64,000 nt of DNA, taken from Streptomyces cyaneogriseus subsp. noncyanogenus. GTDB lineage: Bacteria; Actinomycetota; Actinomycetes; Streptomycetales; Streptomycetaceae. Made by a program: the position numbers and the translations under genes. Positions 34,449-48,424 of the stretch are shown piece by piece (within the stretch, counting starts at the first letter, position 1; each line of letters begins with the position of its first letter). A model generated the notes under the pieces. The model had not been told where the DNA came from and searched no databases. It saw nothing but the letters and a program-made list of their open reading frames with translations. The stretch spans positions 372,001 to 436,000 of the forward strand of contig NZ_CP010849.1 in NCBI RefSeq assembly GCF_000931445.1. Reading direction: 5' to 3'.

Positions 34449-34769
34449 TCACCACTCCCGCGGCGCGCCCGGGATCTGGGTCGGGCCGTGCCGGTCGAGG
34501 GCGTCCTCCAGCTCGGCCCGGATCTGCGCGGGCATCACTCCGGTGCGCCCCCAGACCAGGATCATCTCCGCCACGCTGCGCAGTTTGATGTTGGTGTGCT
34601 GGGAGACCTCCTTCAGCACCGCCCACGCCTGGTCCGGGGCGACCCGGCCGAGCGCCACGATCATTCCGATCGCCTGGTCGACGACGGCGTGCGAGACCAC
34701 CGCCTCCTTGAGCTGCCGCACCTGTTCCTGCAACTCGAAGATCTGCTCAGAGCCCCCGTCCGTGGGCAT
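34449..34769 (-). CDS. ANTAR-domain protein
   Basis: 106 residues from ATG 34769 with GGGAGGTGG. An N-terminal coiled coil (FELQEQVRQLKEAVVSH) runs into the ANTAR three-helix domain: AVVDQAIGMIVALGRVAP, QAWAVLKEVSQHTN and LRSVAEMILVWG. ANTAR proteins bind paired RNA hairpins and prevent termination. No receiver or GAF sensor is attached, so it would depend on a partner. It is convergent with the sigma factor gene, and the RNA target is unknown. Confidence 0.88.
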   Translation of the reverse strand: MPTDGGSEQIFELQEQVRQLKEAVVSHAVVDQAIGMIVALGRVAPDQAWAVLKEVSQHTNIKLRSVAEMILVWGRTGVMPAQIRAELEDALDRHGPTQIPGAPREW

Positions 34770-34931
34770 GGCCACCTCCCGGTCCGGTGCTTCGGCGCCG
34801 CCTGTGCCGCGCGGGGCCGCCTGTCGTGGTACTGCTTCTTCTAGTACCGCGCCTCGTGGTACTTCTCCGACGCATCCATCGTCGTCACTCGTCCCACCCC
34901 GTGCCACCGGGCCGACCTGGGCTCACCCGCC

Positions 34932-34955
34932 GTTTCGGGGCCGCCGCCGGGGTAC
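34932..34955 (+). promoter_or_regulatory. SigB-like promoter for the VOC gene
   Basis: GTTT, 14 bases, GGGTAC: an exact match to the streptomycete SigB consensus, about 85 bases before the glyoxalase-like gene. This is the best match in the window. Confidence 0.55.
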
Positions 34956-35038
34956 TCGGCAGGCACCCGCGCCCGTTCCGGCCGGACACTGGTGTGGAAC
35001 CGGTGGCTGCCGGTGGACGAGACCAGGACGTTACTGCC

Positions 35039-35845
35039 ATGAACCACGACATGACCTCCCCCACCGGCGCCAAGAACGTCGTCTCCACGCACTCCGTCTT
35101 CGGCGCCCCCTGCTGGGTGAGTCTGACCAGCAGAGATCTGAAGGCCACCGAGGAGTTCTACTCGGCCGTGCTGGGCTGGCAGTGGCGCCCGGCCCGGCTC
35201 GGCGACCGCTTCCGGATCGCGCTGGCGGGCGGCGCGCCGGTGGCCGGGATCGCCGCGGTCGCCGCCATGTGGCAGATGGCGGTGGCCTGGACGCCGTACT
35301 TCGCCGTGCCGAGCGCGAACGAGGCCGCCTCCCGGGTGCAGGAGCGGGGCGGCACGGTCGCGGTCGGGCCGATCTCCCTGCCGCCGGGGCGGGCGGCGCT
35401 GCTGGCCGACCGGGAGGGCGCGACCTTCGGGGTCTGGGAGGGCGAGCTGTTCAGCGACTGGGACACCTGGCGCAACGCCCGGCCGGCGTTCATCCGCCTC
35501 CACACGCGCGACGCCTTCGACTCCGCCATCTTCTACGGTGAGATCTTCGACTGGGCCTCGGAGCGCCCGGGCTGCTGCGAGGTCGAGTACAACGGCGACG
35601 AGGTGATCCTGCGCAGCCAGGGGGACGTGGTGGCGCGCATCGAGTCGGGGGCGCTGGAGGCGGCGCCCGACCCGACGATCCGGCCGCACTGGCAGGTCCA
35701 CTTCGCCGTCGACGACGTGCCGGCCTGCGTCCGGGCCGCGGAGCTGCACGGCGGCAGCGTCCTGTCGGAGGACGAGGAGGAGGCGGTGCTGCGGGACGCC
35801 GACGGCGCGCAGTTCACGGTGACCGCGCGCCATCGCGGTCTCTGA
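35039..35845 (+). CDS. Two-domain VOC (glyoxalase/bleomycin-resistance-like) protein
   Basis: 268 residues from ATG 35039. Two vicinal-oxygen-chelate domains are arranged in tandem: the first starts CWVSLTSRDLKATEEFYSAVLGW, the second PAFIRLHTRDAFDSAIFYGEIFDW. Both have the beta-alpha-beta-beta-beta pattern ending in DREGATFGVWE and DADGAQFTVTA. Such tandem VOC proteins include hydroxyacylglutathione-like and resistance proteins; the chelating residues are not obvious, so activity is unclear. The upstream exact SigB-type promoter suggests stress induction. Confidence 0.85.
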   Translation: MNHDMTSPTGAKNVVSTHSVFGAPCWVSLTSRDLKATEEFYSAVLGWQWRPARLGDRFRIALAGGAPVAGIAAVAAMWQMAVAWTPYFAVPSANEAASRVQERGGTVAVGPISLPPGRAALLADREGATFGVWEGELFSDWDTWRNARPAFIRLHTRDAFDSAIFYGEIFDWASERPGCCEVEYNGDEVILRSQGDVVARIESGALEAAPDPTIRPHWQVHFAVDDVPACVRAAELHGGSVLSEDEEEAVLRDADGAQFTVTARHRGL

Positions 35846-35857
35846 CCTCACGCCCGC

Positions 35858-38001
<2,144 letters not shown>

Positions 38002-38005
<4 letters not shown>

Positions 38006-38535
38006 CGGGCCTCCTCCAGCACGCCGCCCGACGTGCCCGGCTCGCTCGGCATGCTCGCCGGGTGCGCCAGCCGCGCCGTGACCGGCGTCTCGCGCGGCAG
38101 TTCCAGACCCTCGCTGGTGTCCGGCATGGGCACCGTCGGCACCAGCGGGACGCGTTCGCCGGCGCGGGCGCGCTGGGAGAACCAGATGACCTTGGCTCCG
38201 GTGTCGGTGGCGCAGCAGCCCCAGCCGTCGCTCGTCGCGGCGAGGTGCTGCAGGCAGCCGCGCAGGTCCTGGTCCGGGCGGAGCGCGTGGTCGTTGCCCC
38301 CTACGGCCGTGATGAGGTGCTGGCCGTTCCACCACATCTCGATCGACGTGTTCTTGTCGCTCGCGTGCTCGTCGATCGCCCGGAGCAGCATCTCCGCGCC
38401 GCGGCACACGGGGTCGACGAGATTCTCCAGGTCCCAGAACCTGAGGTGAGCGGCCAGGATGCGCCTGACCTGTCCGACCCGTTCCGGGCTGACTTCCACG
38501 TCGAGGTGGTAGTAGCAGGGCACTGCGGTCTTCAT
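38002..38535 (-). CDS. HATPase-like small protein with degenerate N-box, upstream of glgX
   Basis: 177 residues from ATG 38535 (GAGGAG upstream). The first half, CYYHLDVEVSPERVGQVRRI followed by GAEMLLRAIDEHA, has the layout of anti-sigma type HATPases, but the Asn expected in the N-box (E-x-x-x-N-A) is not present; DTGAKVIWFSQ resembles the final strand. It may bind a partner without ATP, or may have diverged. The stop overlaps the glgX start (GTGA), so the protein may tie glycogen breakdown to the stress network. I am unsure of the family. Confidence 0.55.
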
Positions 38536-38843
38536 CGTCGTTGGCTCCTCACCGCGAGGCTCCCGCCCGTTCCCGTCCCCGCGGGACGAGCTCCCCGAAC
38601 ACGAGGCGTGAGCACATGGCGCTTCTGAGTCACTCCAGCGTGAGAGCAGTAGTCCGTTCGTGCAACACGAGCAGGCGGCGACGCGCTTTCCGGATGATTG
38701 AAGATCCAACAAGACGCTGGGTCGTCACCCGTGCACCATGTGTGAAGAACTCGATCGCCCGTAAACGGAGCCACGCCCTGAACGCGCGGCCGCCGCCCGA
38801 CCGTCGGGAACGTGCCATCGGGTCCCGGAAGGTGAACAGCACC
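38536..38843. other. Divergent promoter region between glgX operon and DUF5133/glgE operon
   Basis: 308 bases, AT-richer than the neighbours at 38630-38770. An open frame runs through it into the DUF5133 gene, but it lacks ribosome sites and family sequence, so I treat it as non-coding. Confidence 0.55.
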
Positions 38844-39164
38844 ATGCTGCTACCCGCGAAATCCGAGGTCGCCCGGCAACTGCGGCGTTACCGGGCGTGG
38901 GAACGGATGATGCTGGCGTCCCCCGCCGACCGAGCGGTGCGGGCCGCCTTCGAGGACTCGGGTCACGCCCTGTGCGCGCTCATGGGCAAGCGGTGCGCCC
39001 GGGAGGCCGCGGACGCCGCCGAGCGGTATCTGCGGGCGGGTCTGGCCGCCTATGCGGAGGAACAGAGGAAGCGGCCTCGTACGGCGACCGCCGCCAGACG
39101 GGGACCGCCGGCGGCCGACCGGCATTCCCCGGCGGGGAGCGGGACCCCCTCCGGCGCAGCTTGA
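38844..39164 (+). CDS. DUF5133-type small protein
   Basis: 106 residues from ATG 38844 with GGAAGG. The opening MLLPAKSEVARQLRRYRAWE and the following helices (RAVRAAFEDSGHALCALMG, CAREAADAAERYLRAGLAAY) match what I know as DUF5133, a family almost limited to streptomycetes and often near regulatory or secondary-metabolite genes. The function is unknown. The C-terminal 35 residues are Arg/Pro/Gly-rich and probably disordered. It precedes glgE by 54 bases and may be co-transcribed. Confidence 0.75.
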   Translation: MLLPAKSEVARQLRRYRAWERMMLASPADRAVRAAFEDSGHALCALMGKRCAREAADAAERYLRAGLAAYAEEQRKRPRTATAARRGPPAADRHSPAGSGTPSGAA

Positions 39165-39218
39165 CCATCTGGCCCGGCACGAAGAGCCCGGCCGCGAGCA
39201 CGGCGGAGGTGAGAACCG

Positions 39219-41456
39219 ATGAGACCGACGAATACGGCGCGGGAGACGGGCCGCATCCCGGTGCGGGACGTCCGGCCGGTCGTGGAGCACGGCAGGCGCC
39301 CGGCGAAGGCGGTGGCGGGAGAGACGTTCGAGGTCACCGCCACCGTGTTCCGTGAAGGGCACGACGCGGTCGCCGCCAACGTCGTACTGACGGACCCTCG
39401 GGGCCGCCCCGGCCCCTGGACGCCGATGCGCGAACTGGCCCCGGGCACCGACCGGTGGGGGGCGGAGGTCACCCCGGCGGCCGAAGGCCACTGGACCTTC
39501 CGGGTGGAGGCGTGGAGCGATCCGGTCACCACCTGGCGCCACCACGCGCGGATCAAGATCCCGGCCGGGATCGACATCGGTCTCGTCCTGGAGGAGGGCG
39601 CCGAGCTGTACGAGCGGGCCGCCGCGAACGTCCCGGACGGCGAGGGGCGTGCCGTGGTGCGGGCCGCCGCGGCGGCGCTGCGCGATGACGGCCTGCCGGC
39701 GGCGTCCCGGCTGGCGGCGGCGCTGACGCCGGAGGTCGACGCGGTGCTGGCCCGCCACCCGCTGCGGGAACTGGTCACCTCCAGCGACCCGCTGCCCCTG
39801 CTGGTGGAGCGCGAACGCGCCCTGTACGGCGCCTGGTACGAGTTCTTCCCCCGCTCCGAGGGAACCCCCGACCAGCCCCACGGCACCTTCCGCACCGCCG
39901 CCCGCCGCCTGCCGGCGATCGCCGCCATGGGCTTCGACGTCGTCTACCTCCCCCCGATCCATCGTATAACTTCGTATAATGTATGCTATACGAAGTTATT
40001 ACGAACTGGTCACCTCCAGCGACCCGCTGCCCCTGCGGGTGGAGCGCGAACGCGCCCTGTACGGCGCCTGGTACGAGTTCTTCCCCCGCTCCGGGGGAAC
40101 CCCCGACCAGCCCCACGGCACCTTCCGCACCGCCGCCCGCCGCCTGCCGGCGATCGCCGCCATGGGCTTCGACGTCGTCTACCTCCCCCCGATCCACCCC
40201 ATCGGCACCACCCACCGCAAAGGCCGCAACAACTCCCTGTCCGCCACCCCCGACGACGTCGGCGTCCCCTGGGCCATCGGCTCCCCCGAAGGCGGCCACG
40301 ACGCCGTCCACCCCGCCCTGGGCACCCTCGACGACTTCGACCGCTTCGTCGCCCGCGCCCGCGAACTCGGCCTGGAGATCGCCCTCGACTTCGCCCTCCA
40401 GTGCTCCCCCGACCACCCCTGGGTCGACAAACACCCCGAGTGGTTCCACCACCGGCCCGACGGCACCATCGCCTACGCCGAGAACCCGCCCAAGAAGTAC
40501 CAGGACATCTACCCCATCGCCTTCGACGCCGACATGGACGGCCTCGTCACCGAGACCACCCGCGTCCTGCGCCACTGGATGGCCCACGGCGTGCGCATCT
40601 TCCGCGTCGACAACCCCCACACCAAACCGGTCGTCTTCTGGGAACGGGTCATCGCCGGCATCAACCGCACCGACCCCGACGTGATCTTCCTGGCCGAGGC
40701 GTTCACCCGCCCCGCCATGATGCACACCCTCGCCCAGATCGGCTTCCAGCAGTCCTACACCTACTTCACCTGGCGCAACACCAAACAGGAACTCACCGAC
40801 TACCTCACCGAGCTGACCGGCGAGGCCGCCGCCTGGATGCGGCCCAACTTCTTCGCCAACACCCCCGACATCCTGCACGCCTACCTCCAGCACGGCGGCC
40901 GCCCCGCCTTCGAGACCCGCGCCGTCCTCGCCGCCACGCTCTCCCCCGCCTGGGGCATCTACAGCGGCTACGAACTGTGCGAGAACACCCCCCTGCGCGA
41001 AGGCGGCGAGGAATACCTCGACTCGGAGAAGTACCAGCTCAAACCCCGCGACTGGGAAACCGCCGAACGCGAGGGACGCACCATCACCCCCCTCATCACC
41101 CGCCTCAACACCATCCGGCGCGCCCACCCCGCCCTGCGCCGGCTGCGCAACCTCCATTTCCACCACGCCGACAACGACGCGGTCATCGCCTACAGCAAGC
41201 GCACGGGCTCCGATGTCGTGCTGGTGGTCGTCAACCTCGACCCCCACCGGACGCAGGAGGCCACGATCTCACTGGACCTGCCGCACCTCGGCCTGGACTG
41301 GCACGACTCGACGCCGGTGCACGACGAGCTCACCGGTGAGACCTATCAGTGGAGCAGGACCAACTACGTGCGGCTGGAACCCGGGCGGGCCCCGGCGCAC
41401 GTCTTCCACGTCCAGGGGGCGTCCGCCGCTTCGCGGCAGGGAGGGCCAGGACCGTC

Positions 41457-41460
<4 letters not shown>
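39219..41460 (+). CDS. glgE: Alpha-1,4-glucan:maltose-1-phosphate maltosyltransferase GlgE, interrupted by an assembly artefact
   Basis: As given, the frame from ATG 39219 (GGAGG upstream) runs into a linker at 39962-40003 and then continues out of frame. Deleting 39768-40002 joins the two halves in frame and gives 668 residues, the normal GlgE length. The N-terminal half has the GlgE-specific domain ([18 protein letters not shown]); the GH13 barrel has the nucleophile in [12 protein letters not shown] and the acid in [12 protein letters not shown]. GlgE extends alpha-1,4-glucan with maltose-1-phosphate from Mak. Its stop overlaps the treS start (ATGA). I regard the gene as intact in the organism. 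Confidence 0.92.
39769..39961 (+). repeat. 193-bp direct repeat, copy 1 (glgE fragment)
   Basis: Identical to 40004-40196 except for two bases (T/G at 39802 versus 40037, A/G at 39859 versus 40094). The offset is 235 bases and the linker lies between the copies. Confidence 0.95.
39962..40003. other. Synthetic loxP-containing paired-end linker (assembly contaminant)
   Basis: The 34-bp loxP site (39966-39999) is perfect: arms ATAACTTCGTATA and TATACGAAGTTAT around spacer ATGTATGC. The extra 4 bases on each side (TCGT, TACG) make 42 bp that match, from memory, the 454 GS FLX Titanium paired-end linker. Translations of it ([19 protein letters not shown]) are known contaminant strings. It is not a natural attachment site. 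Confidence 0.97.
40004..40196 (+). repeat. 193-bp direct repeat, copy 2 (glgE fragment)
   Basis: Second copy of 39769-39961, immediately after the linker. It continues without a break into the rest of glgE, so this copy is the one in genomic context on its right side. Confidence 0.95.
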
Positions 41461-43175
<1,715 letters not shown>

Positions 43176-43206
43176 CCGGCACAGGCCGAGGAAAGGACGC
43201 GTCACC

Positions 43207-44568
43207 ATGCCGAAGACCGCATCCCTGCGCCCGCGACGTACACGCCTCGCCGAGCCCATGGCGTCGCTCGGCGGGTTGTTGCGCGAGTGGCTGCCCCGGC
43301 AGCGCTGGTTCGCGGGCAAGGACCGGCCCGTCACCGACCTCGGCCTGCTGTCGATGACCGAGCTCTTCCCGGGCTGTCTGCACCTGCTGGTCCACGCGGG
43401 CCACGGCACCGTGCCCGCGCCCGGCGGCGCTCCCCCGGCCGGCGACTGCTACCAACTGCTGCTCGGGGTGCGCGAGCATCCGGCACCCCGGCTGGGCCGG
43501 GCGCTGATCGGCCAGGTGCAGGAGGGTCCGCTGGCCGGGCGCACGGTCTACGACGCGCTGCACGATCCCCGGACGGCGCAGTTGCTCCTGGAGCGGCTGC
43601 GGCACCCCGGCAAGGCCGGTCCGCTGCGCTTCGAGTGCGACCCCTCCCGGCCGGTGCCGGGCGGGCTGGTGCCGCGGCTGCTGGACGCCGAGCAGTCCAA
43701 CTCCTCGCTCGTGTACGGCGACGAGTTCATCCTCAAGCTCTTCCGGCGCATCCAGCCCGGCGTCAACCCGGATCTGGAGGTGCCGGGCGCGCTGGCCCGG
43801 CAGGGCTGCGGCCGGGTCCCCGCCCCCGTGGCGTGGTTCCGTACCACCTACCCCTACGAGGCGACCCTCGGTGTGCTCCAGCCGTTCCTGCCGGGCGCGG
43901 CCGACGGCTGGACGCTGGCGCTGAACGCGCTGGCCTCGGGGGACGTCTTCACCGCGCAAGCCTACGAGCTGGGCCGGGCGACGGCGGAGGTGCACCTGGC
44001 GCTGGCCTCCGCCTTCCCCAACGGCGCCCCCGGTGAGAACGGGCGCACGGCTGCGGCGATGACCGAGCGGCTGACCGCCGCCGCGCACTGCGTGCCGGCG
44101 CTCCAGCCGTTCGTGCCGCGGCTGCGGGCCGCCTTCGCCGCGCTCGCCACCTGCGACGTCGGGCCTCCCGCCCAGCGCATCCACGGCGACCTGCACCTGG
44201 GCCAGGTGCTGCGGGCCGGCCGCGAGTGGTTCGTCATCGACTTCGAGGGCGAGCCGTCCCGCCCGCTGGCCGAGCGGCGCAGCGCCCACTCCCCCGTGCG
44301 GGACGTCGCCGGCATGCTGCGCTCCTTCGACTACGCCGCCCGCCAGCGCCGCCCGTGGCGTCCGGAGTGGGCCCGCCGCTGCCGCGAGGCGTACTGCGCG
44401 GGCTACGCCGCCCACGCCGGGTGGGACCCGCGCAAGAAGCACGGCCTGCTGCGCGCCTACGAGACGGACCGGGCCGTGTACGAGGTGCTGTACGAGGCGC
44501 GGCACCGCCCCGACTGGCTTCCCGTTCCCATGGCGGCGATCGAACGACTCGCCGTGAGAGGAGACTGA
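43207..44568 (+). CDS. mak: Maltokinase (Pep2/Mak)
   Basis: 453 residues from ATG 43207. The N-terminal [13 protein letters not shown] is the typical maltokinase cap. The kinase core has [10 protein letters not shown] (Lys), the catalytic loop [12 protein letters not shown] and the metal site [11 protein letters not shown]. It phosphorylates maltose to maltose-1-phosphate with ATP, the GlgE donor. It is 31 bases after treS and 4 bases before glgB. Confidence 0.95.
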   Translation: MPKTASLRPRRTRLAEPMASLGGLLREWLPRQRWFAGKDRPVTDLGLLSMTELFPGCLHLLVHAGHGTVPAPGGAPPAGDCYQLLLGVREHPAPRLGRALIGQVQEGPLAGRTVYDALHDPRTAQLLLERLRHPGKAGPLRFECDPSRPVPGGLVPRLLDAEQSNSSLVYGDEFILKLFRRIQPGVNPDLEVPGALARQGCGRVPAPVAWFRTTYPYEATLGVLQPFLPGAADGWTLALNALASGDVFTAQAYELGRATAEVHLALASAFPNGAPGENGRTAAAMTERLTAAAHCVPALQPFVPRLRAAFAALATCDVGPPAQRIHGDLHLGQVLRAGREWFVIDFEGEPSRPLAERRSAHSPVRDVAGMLRSFDYAARQRRPWRPEWARRCREAYCAGYAAHAGWDPRKKHGLLRAYETDRAVYEVLYEARHRPDWLPVPMAAIERLAVRGD

Positions 44569-44572
44569 CACC

Positions 44573-46795
44573 GTGGCCCTGCGCGACACCTCGCTCCCCG
44601 AGCCGTCCGGTCCCGTCCCCGTGGCCTCCGGGCCGGCCGGGGCCGCCCCCGCCCTGGACCCGTCCGACCGTGGGCGCCTGCTGGCGGGCGCCCACCACGA
44701 TCCGCACGCCCTGCTCGGTGCCCATCCGGTGCCCGGCGGGATCGCCTTCCGGGCGCTGCGCCCCTTCGCCCGGGCGGTGAGCGTGGCCGTCGGCGGCGAG
44801 CGGCATCCCCTCGTCCCGGAGGGGGACGGGCTGTTCTCGGGCGTCCTGCCGCTGAAGTCGGTCCCCGAGTACACCCTGGTGGTGGCGTACGAGGACGCCG
44901 AGTACGAGGTGCACGACCCGTACCGGTTCCTGCCCGCCCTCGGCGAGTTCGACCTGCATCTGATCGGCGAAGGGCGGCACGAGCAACTGTGGAAGGCGCT
45001 CGGCGCCGAGCCGATGAGCCACCAGGGCGTGGCCGGCACCCGCTTCACGGTGTGGGCGCCGAACGCACGCGGGGTGCGGGTCGCCGGGGACTTCACCTAC
45101 TGGGACGGGACCGCCTTCCCGATGCGGTCCCTCGGGGCGTCCGGCGTGTGGGAGCTGTTCCTGCCCGGCGTCGGCGAGGGCGCCCGGTACAAGTTCGAGA
45201 TCACCTCCCAGTACGGGCACCGGTTCCTCAAGGCCGACCCGATGGCGCGCCTGGCCGAGGAGCCGCCGAACACCGCGTCGGTGGTGACGGCGTCGGCTTA
45301 CGAGTGGGGCGACCAGGAGTGGATGCGGCACCGGGGTGACACGCCCGTGCACCGGGCCCCGTTCTCGGTGTACGAGGTCCACCTGCCGTCCTGGCGTCCG
45401 GGGCTGTCGTACCGGCAGCTCGCCGAGGAGCTGCCCGCGTACGTCAAGGACCTCGGCTTCACCCACGTCGAGCTGATGCCGGTCGCCGAGCACCCCTACG
45501 GCCCGTCCTGGGGCTATCAGGTGACGTCGTACTACGCGCCCACCGCCCGGCTCGGCTCGCCGGACGACTTCAAGTACCTGGTCGACTCCCTCCACCGGGC
45601 CGGCATCGGCGTGATCATGGACTGGGTGCCAGCGCACTTCCCGAAGGACGACTGGGCGCTGGCCCGGTTCGACGGGGACCCGCTGTACGAGCCCGGGGAC
45701 TCCCGGCGCGCGGAGCACCCGGACTGGGGGACGTACACGTTCGACTTCGCCCGCACGGAGGTGCGCAACTTCCTCGTGGCGAACGCGGTGTACTGGTGCG
45801 AGGAGTTCCACATCGACGGGCTGCGGGTCGACGCGGTCGCCTCGATGCTCTACCTGGACTACTCGCGGGACTCCGGCCAGTGGGAGCCCAACGTGTACGG
45901 CGGCCGGGAGGACCTGGCGGCGATGGCGTTCCTCCAGGAGATGAACGCCACCGTCTACCGGCGGTGCCCCGGCGTGGTGACCATCGCCGAGGAGTCCACC
46001 GCGTGGGGCGGGGTGACCCGGCCCACCGACACCGGCGGCCTCGGCTTCGGTTTCAAGTGGAACATGGGCTGGATGCACGACTCGCTGGAGTACGTCTCCC
46101 ACGAGCCGGTGCACCGCAAGTACCACCACCACGAGATGACCTTCTCGATGGTGTACGCCTACAGCGAGAACTACGTCCTGCCGATCTCCCACGACGAGGT
46201 GGTGCACGGCAAGCAGGCACTGGTCTCCAAGATGCCGGGCGACTGGTGGCAGCGGCGCGCCAACGTCCGCGCCTACCTCGGCTTCATGTGGGCCCACCCC
46301 GGCAAGCAGCTCCTCTTCATGGGGCAGGAGTTCGCCCAGGGGGCCGAGTGGTCGGAGAAGCACGGCCCGGAGTGGTGGCTGCTGGACGAGGGCTACCACT
46401 CGGCGGGCGACCACCGCGGGGTCCAGGACCTGGTGCGCGATCTGAACGCCCGCTACCGCGCCACCCCCGCGCTGTGGCAGCGCGACACCGATCCCGGCGG
46501 CTTCCGCTGGGTCGCGGTGGACGCCGCCGAGGACAACGTCTTCGCGTTCCTGCGCTTCGACGCCGAGGGCGCGCCGCTGCTGGCGGTGTCCAACTTCTCC
46601 CCCGTCGTCCGCCACGACTACCGGCTCGCCGTGGGCGACGACGCCGTCGCCTGGCAGGAGGTCCTCAACACCGACGCCGCCCGCTACGGCGGGGGCGACG
46701 TGATCAACCCGGGACCGCTCAAGCCGGAGGAGGGTGACCTGCGGCTCACGCTGCCGCCGCTGGCCACGGTGTGGATGGTGCCCTGCCTTCTGTGA
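44573..46795 (+). CDS. glgB: 1,4-alpha-glucan branching enzyme
   Basis: 740 residues from GTG 44573. An N-terminal extra module (residues about 20-120, [18 protein letters not shown]) precedes the CBM48 domain ([19 protein letters not shown]) and the GH13 barrel: [16 protein letters not shown], nucleophile Asp in [18 protein letters not shown], acid Glu in [13 protein letters not shown] and [10 protein letters not shown]. It adds alpha-1,6 branches to the linear glucan made by GlgE. It ends the operon. Confidence 0.96.
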   Translation: MALRDTSLPEPSGPVPVASGPAGAAPALDPSDRGRLLAGAHHDPHALLGAHPVPGGIAFRALRPFARAVSVAVGGERHPLVPEGDGLFSGVLPLKSVPEYTLVVAYEDAEYEVHDPYRFLPALGEFDLHLIGEGRHEQLWKALGAEPMSHQGVAGTRFTVWAPNARGVRVAGDFTYWDGTAFPMRSLGASGVWELFLPGVGEGARYKFEITSQYGHRFLKADPMARLAEEPPNTASVVTASAYEWGDQEWMRHRGDTPVHRAPFSVYEVHLPSWRPGLSYRQLAEELPAYVKDLGFTHVELMPVAEHPYGPSWGYQVTSYYAPTARLGSPDDFKYLVDSLHRAGIGVIMDWVPAHFPKDDWALARFDGDPLYEPGDSRRAEHPDWGTYTFDFARTEVRNFLVANAVYWCEEFHIDGLRVDAVASMLYLDYSRDSGQWEPNVYGGREDLAAMAFLQEMNATVYRRCPGVVTIAEESTAWGGVTRPTDTGGLGFGFKWNMGWMHDSLEYVSHEPVHRKYHHHEMTFSMVYAYSENYVLPISHDEVVHGKQALVSKMPGDWWQRRANVRAYLGFMWAHPGKQLLFMGQEFAQGAEWSEKHGPEWWLLDEGYHSAGDHRGVQDLVRDLNARYRATPALWQRDTDPGGFRWVAVDAAEDNVFAFLRFDAEGAPLLAVSNFSPVVRHDYRLAVGDDAVAWQEVLNTDAARYGGGDVINPGPLKPEEGDLRLTLPPLATVWMVPCLL

Positions 46796-46911
46796 TCCCC
46801 GGCGGCACGACGAGGTGTCCGACCCGCCCTCACGGGGCAGGCGGGGTCGTACGACCGGCGAGCACCCTCGTCGTCGCCGCAAGCAGGGCATCACAGAAAG
46901 GCGGCCTCACG

Positions 46912-48000
46912 TTGCGCACCGTCGGAGTGGAGGAGGAACTCCTCCTGGTCGATCCGGAGACCGGCGAACCGCGGGCGATGTCCGCCGCCGTACTGGCCCG
47001 GGCCGCGCAGGACCCGGCCGAGAGAGACGTATTCGAGAAGGAACTCCACGACCAGATGTTGGAGTTCGCCACGCATCCGCAGGCGGACATGAAGCGTCTG
47101 CACGCCGAGATCGTCCGCTGCCGTGAGGAGGCCGCGCGGCACGCCGGAGGGATCGGCTGCGCCGTCGCCGCGCTCGCCACCTCGCCGCTGCCGGTCACCC
47201 CGGCCGTCGGGATGGGCCGCCGATACCAGTGGATGGCCGACCAGTACGGCGTCGTGGTCCACGAGCAGCTCGTCCTGGGCTGCCATGTGCATGTGTCGGT
47301 GGAGTCCGACGAGGAGGGCGTGGCCGTCATCGACCGGGTGCGGCCCTGGCTGCCGGTGCTGGCCGCGCTGAGCACGAACTCCCCCTTCTGGCAGGGCAAG
47401 GACAGCCGGTACAGCAGCTATCGCAGCCGCGTCTGGCAGCGCTGGCCGTCGGCCGGCCCGACCGAGCTGTTCGGGTCGGCGGAGCGCTATCACCGGCGGG
47501 TCGCGGACATGGTCGCCACCGGCACCATCCTCGACGAGGCGATGATCTACTTCGACGTCCGACTCTCCCAGCGCTATCCGACCGTGGAGTTCCGGGTCGC
47601 GGACGTCTGCCTGCACTCGGACACCGCCGCCCTCATAGCCACGCTGGCGCGGGCCCTGGTGGAGACGGCGGCCCGGGAGTGGCGGGAGGGACGGGAGCCC
47701 GCCGATCCCAGCGTGAGCCTGCTGCGGCTCGCGGCCTGGCGGGCCGCCCGCTCCGGGCTGACGGAGGAACTGCTCCATCCGGCGACCATGCGGCGGATGC
47801 CCGCCGAGACGGTCGTACGGGCGCTGCTGGAGCATGTCGGAAAAGCGCTGGAGGCCTCCGGCGACTACGACCGGGCCCACGAGTCCGTGGCCGAGCTGCT
47901 GCGGAACGGCAACGGCGCCCGGGTCCAGCGGGAGCTGCTGGAGCGCACGGGGAGCCTGCGGGACGTCGTCACCGAGTGCGTGCGCCGCACCCAGGGCTGA
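46912..48000 (+). CDS. YbdK-type glutamate-cysteine ligase family protein (GCS2)
   Basis: 362 residues from TTG 46912, chosen because the family-typical RTVGVEEELLLVDP follows and GAAAGGCGG precedes. The ATP-grasp-like GCS2 motifs HDQMLEFATHP, GCHVHVSVES and VEFRVADVC (metal-binding Glu and His) are present. Family members ligate glutamate and an amine weakly; their true substrates are mostly unknown, and actinomycetes use another enzyme in mycothiol synthesis. The 117-base gap after glgB holds no terminator, so co-transcription is possible. Confidence 0.85.
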   Translation: MRTVGVEEELLLVDPETGEPRAMSAAVLARAAQDPAERDVFEKELHDQMLEFATHPQADMKRLHAEIVRCREEAARHAGGIGCAVAALATSPLPVTPAVGMGRRYQWMADQYGVVVHEQLVLGCHVHVSVESDEEGVAVIDRVRPWLPVLAALSTNSPFWQGKDSRYSSYRSRVWQRWPSAGPTELFGSAERYHRRVADMVATGTILDEAMIYFDVRLSQRYPTVEFRVADVCLHSDTAALIATLARALVETAAREWREGREPADPSVSLLRLAAWRAARSGLTEELLHPATMRRMPAETVVRALLEHVGKALEASGDYDRAHESVAELLRNGNGARVQRELLERTGSLRDVVTECVRRTQG

Positions 48001-48011
48001 CGTCCCGCCGC

Positions 48012-48039
48012 CCGGGCCGGCTCTCGGCGTCCGGCCCGG
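48012..48039. terminator. Bidirectional hairpin terminator
   Basis: A perfect 9-bp stem (48012-48020 with 48031-48039) and 10-base loop lie between convergent genes. Confidence 0.65.
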
Positions 48040-48040
48040 C

Positions 48041-48274
48041 TCAGAAGATCAGGATCAGGGCGTACACCAGGAAGAAGGCCGCGACCAGGACCACCAGGCC
48101 GAGGATCAGGGCCAGCGGCGCCTTCGCCCACCCCTTGGGCGGGTTGTGCACCTCGCGCGGGCCCGCCTCGGGCATGCTGCTCTCGGCCGGCGGGGTCTCG
48201 CCGGGCGGCACGCCGCCTCCCGGCTCCAGACCGGTCGTGCGCTCGGGCTCGGGATCGGGATTCGTGTAACTCAT
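48041..48274 (-). CDS. DUF6480-type small single-span membrane protein
   Basis: 77 residues from ATG 48274. The polar N-terminal part carries LEPGGGVPPGETPPAES and GPREVHNPPKGWAKAP, which I recognise as the DUF6480 pattern. A single C-terminal membrane helix LALILGLVVLVAAFFLVYAL follows. No function is known. It is divergent from the acyl-CoA synthetase gene. Confidence 0.75.
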   Translation of the reverse strand: MSYTNPDPEPERTTGLEPGGGVPPGETPPAESSMPEAGPREVHNPPKGWAKAPLALILGLVVLVAAFFLVYALILIF

Positions 48275-48424
48275 AGCGTCCGGGTCCCCCGATCCGGACA
48301 GATCACCAGCGGGGAGCACTTCCGCCGTCCCGGAGATCCACCGCGCCCGCCTGGGTTAGATTCGGCACCGTCGATGACGGTGGTCGTCGGCGCAGTCACA
48401 GCCCGTACACGTCAGGAGCAGTGC

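Noticed and set aside
39966..39999. loxP as a natural recombination or prophage attachment site
   Set aside because: It is a perfect P1 loxP with linker-specific flanks inside a conserved gene, with a duplicated flank and no phage or integrase gene nearby. A sequencing linker explains everything.
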